Assembly: GCF_030817595.1 (NCBI RefSeq)
Contig: NZ_JAUSZN010000001.1
Coordinates: 938,001-1,002,000, forward strand
Reading direction: 5' to 3'
Source: Neobacillus niacini
Lineage (GTDB): Bacteria; Bacillota; Bacilli; Bacillales; Cytobacillaceae
DNA length: 64,000 nt
The notes below the pieces were generated by a model. That model searched no databases, was not told the DNA's origin, and saw only the letters and a list, made by a program, of their open reading frames with translations. The position numbers and the translations under genes are program-made. Of this stretch, positions 52,477 to 60,576 are shown piece by piece; the first letter of the stretch is position 1; each line of letters begins with the position of its first letter.

Positions 52477-53217
52477 TTAGTGACCAGCATTCTGTCCACC
52501 TCCATCAACATGAAGGATCTCACCAGTTACGAAGTTGGCTGAATCTAGATATAAAACTGCTTCGACAATTTCATGCGCCTCACCCATGCGTCCCATAGGA
52601 TGCAGTTTAGCTAAAGCATCGTGTGTTTCAACAGGGTGCATAGGTGTTTTAATTACCCCTGGTGAGACTGCATTCACACGAATACCTCTTGAAGCATACT
52701 CAATTGCTAAGGATTTTGTTGCAGCTTTCAGACCGCCTTTCGTCAATGAGGCAAGTACGGAAGGAACGTTAACTGAAGGTTGGTCTACCAGACTCGTCGT
52801 GATGTTAAGGATGTGTCCCTTTCCTTGTTTCAGCATCTCATCCACCGCGCGTTGGGTAACGTGGAAGAAGCCGACGACATTCGTGGATAAATATGTTGTA
52901 AAGTTCTCTTCTGTATACTCCGTAAATGGTTTAGACATAAAGATTCCGGCATTATTTATTAGAGTGTCGATGCGTCCATAGTGAGCTAAACCTTCGTCGA
53001 TTAGACGCTGCGCGATCTTAGGATCTGCAATATCACCAGCAACAAAACGAACTTGTTTTCCTGTAGGATCGATTTCTTTTACAGCCTCAGCCAATGCTTG
53101 TTCATTGCGTCCATTAAGAACTACATTCGCTCCTCGATTCACCATCTCAATCGCTATAGCTTTCCCAAGACCGCTGCTTCCGCCAGTTATTATTACTACT
53201 TTTCCTTGAATACCCAT
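52477..53217 (-). CDS. short-chain dehydrogenase/reductase
   Basis: Classical SDR of 246 aa: GGSSGLGKA at residues 12-20, NNAGIF at about 89, and the catalytic region LNITTSLVDQPSVNVPSVLASLTKGGLKAA. Here the usual Tyr of YxxxK is replaced: the sequence reads SVLASLTKG, with Leu/Ala where Tyr normally stands. That substitution would impair classical catalysis unless the alignment shifts. The C-terminal PGVIKTPMHP and DGGGQNAGH are normal. Upstream of the tautomerase gene. Confidence 0.85.
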   Translation of the reverse strand: MGIQGKVVIITGGSSGLGKAIAIEMVNRGANVVLNGRNEQALAEAVKEIDPTGKQVRFVAGDIADPKIAQRLIDEGLAHYGRIDTLINNAGIFMSKPFTEYTEENFTTYLSTNVVGFFHVTQRAVDEMLKQGKGHILNITTSLVDQPSVNVPSVLASLTKGGLKAATKSLAIEYASRGIRVNAVSPGVIKTPMHPVETHDALAKLHPMGRMGEAHEIVEAVLYLDSANFVTGEILHVDGGGQNAGH

Positions 53218-53310
53218 GTGTTATGCCTCCTTGTATTTCATAATTTATAGAAAATAAATTAACCGTAATGAATCGCCTACATGTATGATCTTGTTATGTG
53301 ATAGTTAATA

Positions 53311-53931
53311 TTATTGTCCTAAACCGTTTTTCACTGCTTTAGCAACCGATACGGTGCGTTTTGCTTGGTGTTCAACAGCAGCGCGCACGTCTTCTTTCAT
53401 CGCTCCATTTTGATCCACTGTTACACTTGTACCGTATGGATTCCCTCCGGCAACAAATACCGATGGATCAGTAAATCCGGGAGCTGCCACAATCGCACCC
53501 CAGTGGTACATAGATGTGTACAGCTGAAGTATCGTTTGTTCCTGTCCAGCATTCGGATTTTGAGCGGAAGTCATGGCACTCACGACTTTATTCACCGTTT
53601 TGCCTTGGGCCCAAAGACCACCTGTCGTATCGATGAACTGTTTCATTTGAGCTGGAAGATTACCGTATCGAGTGGGCATACTAAAGATGATCGCATCCGC
53701 CCATTCCAAGTCTGCCAAAGATACGGTAGGGATTTGTTTGGTTGCTTCTAGATGAGCTTTCCAAGATGGACTGCCATCAATAACAGATTCTGGCGCAGTT
53801 TCTGGTACCTTTAGAATTTTTACATCTGCCCCAGCTTGAAGACCTCCTTCCGCTGCCCATTGAGCCAATTGAAAGTTAGTTCCGTTCGAACTGTAATAGA
53901 TGACTGCTAAATTTACTTTTGATGCTGACAT
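53311..53931 (-). CDS. WrbA-type NAD(P)H:quinone oxidoreductase
   Basis: Flavodoxin-like protein of 206 aa. The FMN phosphate loop YYSSNGTNFQLAQWAAEGG is at about residues 12-30, and SMPTRYGNLPAQMKQFIDTTGGLWAQGK is the WrbA family block. TSAQNPNAGQEQTIL and PYGTSV follow. ATG 53931 with AAGGAGACGACACAA is preferred to ATGs further upstream. Two-electron reduction of quinones protects against redox stress, which fits the surrounding genes. Confidence 0.9.
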   Translation of the reverse strand: MSASKVNLAVIYYSSNGTNFQLAQWAAEGGLQAGADVKILKVPETAPESVIDGSPSWKAHLEATKQIPTVSLADLEWADAIIFSMPTRYGNLPAQMKQFIDTTGGLWAQGKTVNKVVSAMTSAQNPNAGQEQTILQLYTSMYHWGAIVAAPGFTDPSVFVAGGNPYGTSVTVDQNGAMKEDVRAAVEHQAKRTVSVAKAVKNGLGQ

Positions 53932-54007
53932 TTGTGTCGTCTCCTTTTTAAATAGTTTTTGAAATATGCTCATGAATATCGCTCCAAACATTTTTAGTCA
54001 TTGCGGC

Positions 54008-54396
54008 TTACATTTTTTCAAACAAGGTATTGAAGTCGTTAGTGATCCCGCTTGCTCCTGCTTTTTGGCCAAATGCATCTACATCTCCGATGTTGATATC
54101 CTCTTCGAAATAAGAAGTATTGATTTTCTCTATTAATCACTCTTCTTTCTTGTCCTCTAGAGCTATAGTAATTAATTGATGGGATAAAGACGTATTGGGT
54201 GTATATTTTTACTATATCCATAAAAATTTAAGTACATAATGAGCACCGATTCGTAATACTGCCTCATTCTTGCTTTGAATTGAGGAACCTCGCCTAATCG
54301 GCCAATCATGACCTGCCGATAATCTTCACCTTTAAGACGAATACCATAGCGGTTAACAAGCTCTTTGTTACCATACGAAACAAGGGGCAACTATTA
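54008..54396 (-). pseudogene. decayed gene of unknown family
   Basis: Starts MKNLMIDVYMDNSCPL (ATG near 54427, overlapping the upstream stop) but quickly changes frame to PLVSYGNKELVNRYGIRLKGEDYRQVMIGRLGEVPQFKARMRQYYESVL, then stops. A further frame ends YFEEDINIGDVDAFGQKAGASGITNDFNTLFEKM. The pieces look like one protein split by frameshifts. I do not recognise it. Confidence 0.45.
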
Positions 54397-54427
54397 TCCA
54401 TATAAACATCAATCATCAAGTTTTTCA

Positions 54428-54967
54428 TTAACCAATCACCACTGGCTTTACAGTTTTAATATGATGGATGTAATCAATTCTACTTTGTGCCAATCGCTCA
54501 TCGGAAAGGTTAGATGCATCATTCAGCGTAAAGTGAGGCAGATAAGAAGCACTGATAAAATGAGCAGTCACTTCAATCGGACGCAATATTTCTTGCAGTG
54601 TAAAACGATTGGACCCAGTTGCTTGATACGATTCTTCAGAACCATATGTCGAGACTGCTACGCCAATTTCCTTACCTGCTGTTTTACTGCCATCTGGCCC
54701 ATAAGCCCAACCGTATTGTAATACGGAATCGAACCATTTTTTTAGTAATGCAGGCGTGCTGTACCAAAAGAGTGGAAATTGGAAAATAATCCGATCATGT
54801 GCCTCAACCATCTGCTGCTCTTTAGAAACATCGATATTTTCATCTGGGTAAGCCTTATATAACTCATGAATTGTAACATCACTTTGCTTTTGCAATTCCT
54901 CCATCCATCCTTTATTCACGCGGGATTCTTCAATGTTCGGGTGAGTCACAATTACTAATGTTTTCAT
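54428..54967 (-). CDS. NAD(P)H-dependent flavodoxin-fold oxidoreductase (KefF/MdaB type)
   Basis: Protein of 179 aa. VTHPNIEESRVNKGWMEELQK at residues 7-27 is the FMN-binding start. FQFPLFWYSTPALLKKWFDSVLQYGWAYGPDGSK around 62-95 is the family hallmark, with STYGSEESY further on. Quinone or azo-compound reductase of the KefF/YwrO group. Part of the redox/electrophile gene cluster, with the WrbA, NIPSNAP and SDR genes on the same strand. Confidence 0.92.
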   Translation of the reverse strand: MKTLVIVTHPNIEESRVNKGWMEELQKQSDVTIHELYKAYPDENIDVSKEQQMVEAHDRIIFQFPLFWYSTPALLKKWFDSVLQYGWAYGPDGSKTAGKEIGVAVSTYGSEESYQATGSNRFTLQEILRPIEVTAHFISASYLPHFTLNDASNLSDERLAQSRIDYIHHIKTVKPVVIG

Positions 54968-55037
54968 TTTATTTGCTCCATTTCATAGTTATTTTTTAAG
55001 TTTTTTTCTAATTTAAGGACAGTTTTCCAGCATGATT

Positions 55038-55361
55038 TCATTTATTCTCGAAAAATGATACGTTTTTCATAAATATACTTTCTTGTTTGTTCACTAATGG
55101 TCCATCAAGTTCTGTAATTCTTTTTAATTCTATCCATTCAGGATCGTTGCGGAAACGATCATAGTTGAGGTTACGCATTTCCATATTGGAATGCTCGACA
55201 ACATAATAAAGACGGTTATTTGCCTCATCATTCTCTTCCCAAAATAGCGTCACTTTCATATCATGCTTCATAAATAAGTCGATAACATAATCTTTGAACC
55301 TGTCTTGTATTGCCCGCATCTTGCCAGGATTCACATCATATACTCGCAGTTCATACAACAT
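55038..55361 (-). CDS. NIPSNAP-family protein
   Basis: Small dimeric ferredoxin-like-fold protein of 107 aa: MLYELRVYDVNPGKMRAIQDRFKDYVIDLFMKHDM, then LYYVVEHSNMEMRNLNYDRFRNDPEWIEL. The ATG at 55361 follows GAGGTGAAGTG. NIPSNAP proteins in bacteria often neighbour oxidoreductases or catabolic enzymes; the function is not known. An operator-like inverted repeat at about 55408-55422 lies just upstream, suggesting control by the adjacent TetR protein. Confidence 0.88.
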   Translation of the reverse strand: MLYELRVYDVNPGKMRAIQDRFKDYVIDLFMKHDMKVTLFWEENDEANNRLYYVVEHSNMEMRNLNYDRFRNDPEWIELKRITELDGPLVNKQESIFMKNVSFFENK

Positions 55362-55404
55362 CACTTCACCTCATCTATTTTGTAAAATGTTTCGTCACTA
55401 TTTT

Positions 55405-55545
55405 TGACCTATTAGTAGGTAGATTTTATTTTTGAAAAAATATCCACCTTCTTTTTAGGTTAAAGCGGATATTAATGCTTCAGCAATCCTGTCAAACCTG
55501 CTCAAATCCCGAGAACTTCTTGCAATTAATTGCGCACCTGATCAC
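55405..55545. repeat. duplicated operator plus 3' end of the tetR gene
   Basis: Direct repeat of the stretch beginning near 55582, offset 177 nt. It includes an operator-like inverted repeat (cctattagtaggtag) followed by a diverged copy of the last 30 or so codons of the tetR gene (tccacctt...aattgcgcacct). The remnant has no start and is not coding. Confidence 0.75.
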
Positions 55546-55584
55546 TCCCTTCTAAATATTTCTTTTTCCAACTAAATTTTATCT

Positions 55585-55602
55585 ATCTACTAAAAGGTAG
55601 AT
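55585..55602. promoter_or_regulatory. operator-like inverted repeat downstream of tetR
   Basis: ATCTAC-taaaag-GTAGAT, 6-bp perfect arms. It lies inside the second copy of the 177-nt repeat. Similar to ctatct-tctaat-agatag at 56212-56229. Confidence 0.5.
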
Positions 55603-55632
55603 TTATATTCAAAAAAATATCCGCCTTCTTTT

Positions 55633-56202
55633 TTAAGTTAAAGCGGATATTAATCTTTCGGCTATCAAATCAAATCTATTTAAATCCCGAAAGCTTCTTG
55701 CTAGTAATTGCGCACCTTGAAGCGAAGCAAGGAATTGATGGGCTTGCACATCCGCGGCACCTTCAAAGTTTAGATGCCCTTCACGCCGCCCCTGATCCAA
55801 CACACGTTCCAACCATTCTAAATTGGCGGTGAATAACTGAGCTATCCCTTCTCGTGTTTGACCTGATAAAGTAGCCAGGTCAGTTGAAAGCATGACCCCC
55901 ATGCAAGTACAATAATTTTGAACAGGGCCACCGTAAAGCATAATGAATTTGCGCAGTTTTTCCAAATTGTTCTGTGTCTCAGTATCGATTTGAGCGATTG
56001 CAGAAATAAAATTTTTGTGATACCGTGCAATCAGCGCTTCTCCCAGATCCTCCTTATTCGGGAAATAGTAATGAATACTTGCAGTACGTATCCCAACTTT
56101 TTTTGCAATGTGTGCATAACTGAATCCGTTAAACCCAAACTCCTGCACGATCGACTGAGCAGTATCCAAAATAGTTTCTGCTGTATTCTTATTTTTGTTC
56201 AT
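55633..56202 (-). CDS. TetR/AcrR-family regulator
   Basis: Protein of 189 aa. The HTH lies in NTAETILDTAQSIVQEFGFNGFSYAHIAKKVGIRTASIHYYFPNKEDL (residues 6-53), followed by a ligand domain with FASLQGAQLLARSF near the end. Probably senses electrophiles or quinones and controls the neighbouring oxidoreductase and NIPSNAP genes, as NemR/AcuR-type repressors do elsewhere (inference). Its own promoter carries an inverted-repeat operator at 56212-56229. Its 3' end is partly duplicated at 55441-55545. Confidence 0.9.
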   Translation of the reverse strand: MNKNKNTAETILDTAQSIVQEFGFNGFSYAHIAKKVGIRTASIHYYFPNKEDLGEALIARYHKNFISAIAQIDTETQNNLEKLRKFIMLYGGPVQNYCTCMGVMLSTDLATLSGQTREGIAQLFTANLEWLERVLDQGRREGHLNFEGAADVQAHQFLASLQGAQLLARSFRDLNRFDLIAERLISALT

Positions 56203-56211
56203 GGTGTCATT

Positions 56212-56229
56212 CTATCTTCTAATAGATAG
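56212..56229. promoter_or_regulatory. operator at the tetR start
   Basis: ctatct-tctaat-agatag, 6-bp perfect arms, 10 nt upstream of the tetR start. It shares spacing and half-sites with the repeat at 55585 and partly with 55408. Likely autoregulatory site. Confidence 0.6.
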
Positions 56230-56249
56230 TTTGTCAACATAGTTATTCA

Positions 56250-56470
56250 CTCCCGCTCGTCCACTACAGGAGCAACCCCTGCTTCTTGATGTGGAACAGT
56301 AGTGTCATCAATGGCTTTTCTAAATGCAAGTTGCACAGATTCCCATCCGCATCTCTACGGTCATAATCATACACCCGGTAGGTTGTGTCAGAGCTTTGCT
56401 GGGTTTCTAATACAAGTGTGCCCTTACATAATGAACTTAATGTCAATTGGTTAAGAACCGCTGCAATCGT
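56250..56470 (-). pseudogene. manA: 3' fragment of mannose-6-phosphate isomerase gene
   Basis: Minus-strand translation gives GTLVLETQQSSDTTYRVYDYDRRDADGNLCNLHLEKA, a block I recognise from class I phosphomannose isomerases (QQSSDTTYRVYDYDR, HLEKAIDVTTVPH). After HLEK one base is missing, and the frame must be changed to read IDDTTVPHQEAGVAPVVDERE. No metal-binding N-terminal domain is present. A stranded remnant. Confidence 0.75.
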
Positions 56471-56512
56471 GCGTCTGTTTGCCAGAAAACATGATTTTTT
56501 AGATCAGCAGAC

Positions 56513-57325
56513 TTAATCCGCATCCAACGATAACTTTTCCCATGCAGCAATTTCTTCAATCCTTTTGGCAAATGAGTCACGAATACTATAGGATGCGAAA
56601 GACCCAACCGGAAAATGAATCGGAGGATTCTCACTGTTGATCATTTCAATAATAGCCTTTACACCTTTAGCCGGATCGCCTATTTTCATGGAAGAAACAC
56701 CCTGGTTATATGCTTCATATACAGATGCATATTCAGGCTTTCTCTCGGTTTGTTGTAGCGCATGACCAAAAAATTCAGTTGCATATACGCTTGGCTCAAC
56801 AATTGTAGTCTTAATGCCAAATCCTGCAAGCTCGACTGCCATTGATTTCGAAAAACCTTCTACAGCAAATTTGGTTGCTGCGTAGATGCTGTACGGCGGA
56901 ATTGACCAAGTTCCCAAAAAGGATGATATATTGACGTAGTGTCCTGACTTTTGCTTCTTAAAGACAGGGAGGGTAGCGCGAATAACATCCAGCATTCCAA
57001 AGACGTTGACATCAAATTGTTTTCTAATTTGATCATCTGTATATTCTTCAAGCATTCCAAAAAGGCCGTAACCTGCATTGTTTACTACAATATCGATCCT
57101 TCCAAATATTTCAATGGATTCTTGGACTGCTGATTGGATTTGGTCCCTATTGGTGACATCCAATGCAACGATATGGACATTGTCAGGTGATTTCAACTTA
57201 AAATCAGCAATTGCTTCTATATTACGCGCAGTTGCGATAATTTTATTATCTGTTTGGAGTAACTGCTCCACAAATTGTCGACCGAATCCCGTTGAAGTTC
57301 CTGTTATAAACCATACTTTACTCAT
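56513..57325 (-). CDS. short-chain dehydrogenase/reductase (extended substrate loop)
   Basis: SDR of 270 aa: TGTSTGFGRQFVE at residues 8-20, VNNAGYGLFG at about 82, SSFLGTWSIPPYSIYAATKFAVEGFSKSMAVEL with catalytic Ser, Tyr and Lys around 135-165. It belongs to the subgroup often annotated as oxidoreductase/SDR with retinol-dehydrogenase-like C-terminus (TEFFGHALQQTE). Expressed from its own promoter region. Substrate unknown. Fits the local redox theme. Confidence 0.9.
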   Translation of the reverse strand: MSKVWFITGTSTGFGRQFVEQLLQTDNKIIATARNIEAIADFKLKSPDNVHIVALDVTNRDQIQSAVQESIEIFGRIDIVVNNAGYGLFGMLEEYTDDQIRKQFDVNVFGMLDVIRATLPVFKKQKSGHYVNISSFLGTWSIPPYSIYAATKFAVEGFSKSMAVELAGFGIKTTIVEPSVYATEFFGHALQQTERKPEYASVYEAYNQGVSSMKIGDPAKGVKAIIEMINSENPPIHFPVGSFASYSIRDSFAKRIEEIAAWEKLSLDAD

Positions 57326-57473
57326 AATTTTTCCCCCTATTTTTTAAAAAAACTTTCAAAGAAATTTAAACAGCTTCTTTTATTCACTAAAATTCAAAAG
57401 CTTATAGGGAATCTCTCCCAAAGCATCAAAGTTTAAAGAAATTTTGTATTCATTCGTTATTTATATTAGATTG

Positions 57474-58652
57474 TTACTGGGCTGTTTCTTTAGAATAGTA
57501 ACGATTAAATTTCACAGAATAAATCAACACATAGATAACGATAAGTGAGGCAAACAAATTTAGCACAATCAACGAAAAGTTCAAATTAAAAAATTGAGTC
57601 AATACTCCGACACCAACCACCGGAACAATAAATCCGGAGTAGGCGCATAAATAAAATGCCGAAATTACTCGCGGACGTTCTTCCGGCTTCGGCAACTGGC
57701 TGGCAAACCTTAAAGTAACTTGAAACGTCCATCCGGCGCCAATTCCTTGAATACATATGCCAGCCCAGAGCAAAAATAAACTCGCTGTTTGACCAGAAAG
57801 AACAATAACCCACGATCCAATGATAAGAAACAGGATTCCTATACGCATCCGTGTAACGGGATTACGCGGCCAAGGAAAGAACTGCATCAAGGCCCCCCCG
57901 CCTAGAAGCACCAGAATTAACAACCCGGGAATAGAGAGATTGTCGGTGTGAATAACGTTCTTGGCGAAAGAAGGAATAAGAGAAAATACAATTCCGCCTA
58001 ACGTGAAAAGAGTAAAGATCGGAAGTCCGATAAAAGACCAAAAATGGGAACGAATATTGTCGGGAACACCGAGCGAAATCTTAGTTTTTGCCGGTTTCTG
58101 AGCTTGGGAATCTTCGTGCTTCGGTAACATTTCCAGAAATATTAATGAACTCAATAACATGACGAGCAGAAACCAATATGGCAAACGAAGTGGCTGAAAA
58201 TGCACATATTGCACGATTAAACCTGAAATGGCTGGGCCCAGGCCAAAACCAAAGTTTACCGTTACTCCTGATAACTTGACTGCCGTACTCACTTTATCAT
58301 GAGAGGTTTGTTTTAATAAAAAGGCGCTGGCAGCACCCGTAAAAGCGCCATAAGCGATGCCTTCCAAAATCCTTGCCGCATAGAGCATCCAGACGTTGAA
58401 ACTCCCTAGAAAGAGCAACGTCGACACGATAGAAATCCATATACTAAAGCGAAGAACCCTTTTCAATCCCCAGGCATTCCCTCTGGCTCCCACAACAAAC
58501 AATGTCGGCAGCAGGATAGCGGCATAAACGGCAAACAAAATGGTGATTTCCAGACTGCTCAGCCGATAATACTCACTGTACAAAGGAAATAACGATGAAA
58601 TAAAGGTAGCTCCACACGACATCATAAGAACAACCCATAGCATTCTTTTCAT
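57474..58652 (-). CDS. major facilitator transporter, copy B of a duplicated pair
   Basis: Twelve-segment MFS exporter of 392 aa starting at ATG 58652 (MKRMLWVVLMMSC). Same motifs and length as copy A at 49923-51110: LEGIAYGAFTGAASAFL and FGFGLGPAISGLIVQ. It is preceded by an intact TetR gene with two operators, so it is probably an inducible efflux pump. The two copies differ at many synonymous and some non-synonymous sites, indicating an old duplication or separate acquisition. Confidence 0.9.
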   Translation of the reverse strand: MKRMLWVVLMMSCGATFISSLFPLYSEYYRLSSLEITILFAVYAAILLPTLFVVGARGNAWGLKRVLRFSIWISIVSTLLFLGSFNVWMLYAARILEGIAYGAFTGAASAFLLKQTSHDKVSTAVKLSGVTVNFGFGLGPAISGLIVQYVHFQPLRLPYWFLLVMLLSSLIFLEMLPKHEDSQAQKPAKTKISLGVPDNIRSHFWSFIGLPIFTLFTLGGIVFSLIPSFAKNVIHTDNLSIPGLLILVLLGGGALMQFFPWPRNPVTRMRIGILFLIIGSWVIVLSGQTASLFLLWAGICIQGIGAGWTFQVTLRFASQLPKPEERPRVISAFYLCAYSGFIVPVVGVGVLTQFFNLNFSLIVLNLFASLIVIYVLIYSVKFNRYYSKETAQ

Positions 58653-58732
58653 TACGATTCCTACTTTCTCGAATTTTTCAAATCTCATTAAATAATATTA
58701 ATATATACAATTAGGTATAAATAACTCTCCTA

Positions 58733-58758
58733 AAAAAGAGACTGAACGGTCTCTTTTT
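58733..58758. promoter_or_regulatory. TetR operator upstream of MFS copy B
   Basis: AAAAAGAGAC-tgaac-GGTCTCTTTTT type inverted repeat between tetR and the MFS gene, at the position equivalent to the perfect palindrome of copy A. Confidence 0.65.
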
Positions 58759-58785
58759 GCTCAAAAAAAAGAATAAAAAATAGAA

Positions 58786-59364
58786 TTAGAAAAGAATAGC
58801 ATTTACCTGCATGATAACCATGTCTAAATATCGTTTATCCTTATACAATCTGCTGAGTGCCAATGCACCTTCCAGAGAAGAAAGAATTAACACCGCCATT
58901 TGTTCAGAATCAACATGTTTATCAATTTCATTTTGACTCTTTCCTAACTCAATAATGCCTTTGATAATATTTATTAAGCCACCAAAGCCTTCTTTAATGG
59001 AATCTTCGATCAAAATATTTGAATCATCAGCTTCAATGGCAGCATTCATTAAAGGGCATCCACCTACTATGATTTCATTGTTCCACAACGTTATAACCAT
59101 AGCAGTAAAAGCCTGAAATTGCTCGCTTGCGGTCTCCTTGGAGTTAATCGCTTGTAAATAATTTTCCTTTAGTGTCATTAACGAGTAGGAAAACGAAGCT
59201 TTGGCTAAATCATCCTTACTATCAAAGTGGTAAAAGATCCCTCCCTTTTTCAATCCGGTGGCCTTCATGATTTCAGCGATAGAAGTGGATTTATAGCCAA
59301 TTGTATTGAATAAAGACGATGATTGCTCAATAATAAATTTTTTCGTTCGTTCCCCTTTATTCAC
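58786..59364 (-). CDS. TetR-family regulator of the adjacent MFS exporter (intact copy B)
   Basis: Protein of 192 aa. The start is GTG 59364 (NKGERTKKFIIEQSSSLF) with AGGAGGGTTGAAAG in front. The HTH is IEQSSSLFNTIGYKSTSIAEIMKATGLKKGGIFYHF (residues 13-48). It has the C-terminal domain of the YxaF/LmrA type (GCPLMNAAIEADDSN around 96). Predicted to repress the exporter 130 nt downstream and itself through the AGACC...GGTCT operators on both sides. Confidence 0.92.
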   Translation of the reverse strand: MNKGERTKKFIIEQSSSLFNTIGYKSTSIAEIMKATGLKKGGIFYHFDSKDDLAKASFSYSLMTLKENYLQAINSKETASEQFQAFTAMVITLWNNEIIVGGCPLMNAAIEADDSNILIEDSIKEGFGGLINIIKGIIELGKSQNEIDKHVDSEQMAVLILSSLEGALALSRLYKDKRYLDMVIMQVNAILF

Positions 59365-59383
59365 CTTTCAACCCTCCTTTTAT

Positions 59384-59407
59384 AAAAAAGACCAATTGTT
59401 CTTTTTT
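59384..59407. promoter_or_regulatory. operator upstream of tetR copy B
   Basis: AAAAAAGACCAATTG-TTCTTTTTT, one mismatch from a palindrome; core AGACCAATTGTTCT. It lies 20 nt upstream of the tetR start, a position suited to autorepression. It is deleted in copy A. Confidence 0.65.
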
Positions 59408-59439
59408 ATTTAATACTATTAATACCGTTTTTGTCAATA

Positions 59440-60558
59440 CTAATGTTTCCCTTTAATTTTAACCATATGTTTTTTCTTAAAAAAATTAATGATGAGTATC
59501 AAAATAAATAGGAAAGGGATGTAGCCATAAAGCAGGATTCCTCCTGTAACGGATAACAGAAAGTCGAGCTTCTCTATAATTTTTTGCCCCTTTAAAGGAA
59601 TTAAACATATAAACACAATCGTACTTGTAATCCATAATGACGGTCTAGCTTTGAAACCGAATGTTTTTCTTAATATTCGTGTCCCTGCCCATAAGGGGAC
59701 ACAGCATCGGGCTACAATAATTAAGAACCAATTATATACATAGATGGAATCAAATCTTTCGAGGAACGGTAGTTGAATGATTTTGGACAGTATTAGGGTC
59801 GGCCAAATCGTATGCTCTAACTGTTGAATGTTAAAGTAGGAAAAAGATACTAAAGTTATAAATAAATATAAAATCGTGGTATGTACATTACTAATATGGG
59901 CCCACTTTTGTGATTTTTCGTTGTTTTTTATAAAAGGGTAGAGTAAAAGCAAAAATTCTACTCCACTGAATAACGTCAACGAATGGAAGGCGGATTCGGC
60001 ATAATCATTGAATTGATGGTTAAAAAGCGGGAGGAAATTAGTCCAATGCGCATATTTTAAAGGAACAGAGAGCGATAAAAGTAATAAGGAAGGAATAATG
60101 ATACAAAAAAAGCAAACACCAGCCACCACTCTAAGTCCACCGGAAACAAGATAAATACAAATCATTAAAATCATAAGCGAAAATATCCAAATCTTTGTAT
60201 TTGGAAAAACCCAAACATGTAAAACTTCTACATACAAACGAATTTCAGTTATGAGAAATAAGAGTATATAGCCATAAAAACCAAGAGTCAGACATTTGCC
60301 CAACCATTTTCCAAACAATTGTTGGTGTAAGGAGATAACATCCCCTTCATTCGCATTTTTCAGCACAAAAAACATGATCCAAGTAATAAAATGCATACTT
60401 ATTCCTACTAATAATAGAGAGACCCACGAATCCTGTTCTGCTCCGGTAATGATATATCTTTGAAAACTTAGCATAGCAATCCCCACTTGTGTGCCATGAA
60501 GTAGAAACCAAAGAAGATATGGAGATAATGTTAAACTTTCTTTTACATGATTTCCCAT
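59440..60558 (-). CDS. spore germinant receptor subunit B (GerAB/ArcD/ProY family), operon 2
   Basis: Membrane protein of 372 aa with about ten hydrophobic segments. Family features are FGKWLGKCLTLGFYGYILLFLI, LRVVAGVCFFCIIIPSLLL, and FDSIYVYNWFLIIVARCCVPLWAGTRILRKTFG near the C-terminus. Last gene of an A-C-B order operon, 18 nt after gerC. A damaged copy of its 3' end sits at 51782-52020. Confidence 0.9.
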   Translation of the reverse strand: MGNHVKESLTLSPYLLWFLLHGTQVGIAMLSFQRYIITGAEQDSWVSLLLVGISMHFITWIMFFVLKNANEGDVISLHQQLFGKWLGKCLTLGFYGYILLFLITEIRLYVEVLHVWVFPNTKIWIFSLMILMICIYLVSGGLRVVAGVCFFCIIIPSLLLLSLSVPLKYAHWTNFLPLFNHQFNDYAESAFHSLTLFSGVEFLLLLYPFIKNNEKSQKWAHISNVHTTILYLFITLVSFSYFNIQQLEHTIWPTLILSKIIQLPFLERFDSIYVYNWFLIIVARCCVPLWAGTRILRKTFGFKARPSLWITSTIVFICLIPLKGQKIIEKLDFLLSVTGGILLYGYIPFLFILILIINFFKKKHMVKIKGKH

Positions 60559-60576
60559 TCATTACTCACCCGCCAT

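Noticed and set aside
54172..54390. Intact small gene coding for 72 aa
   Set aside because: It has no ribosome binding site and its sequence continues in neighbouring frames on both sides, so it was treated as part of a decayed gene.
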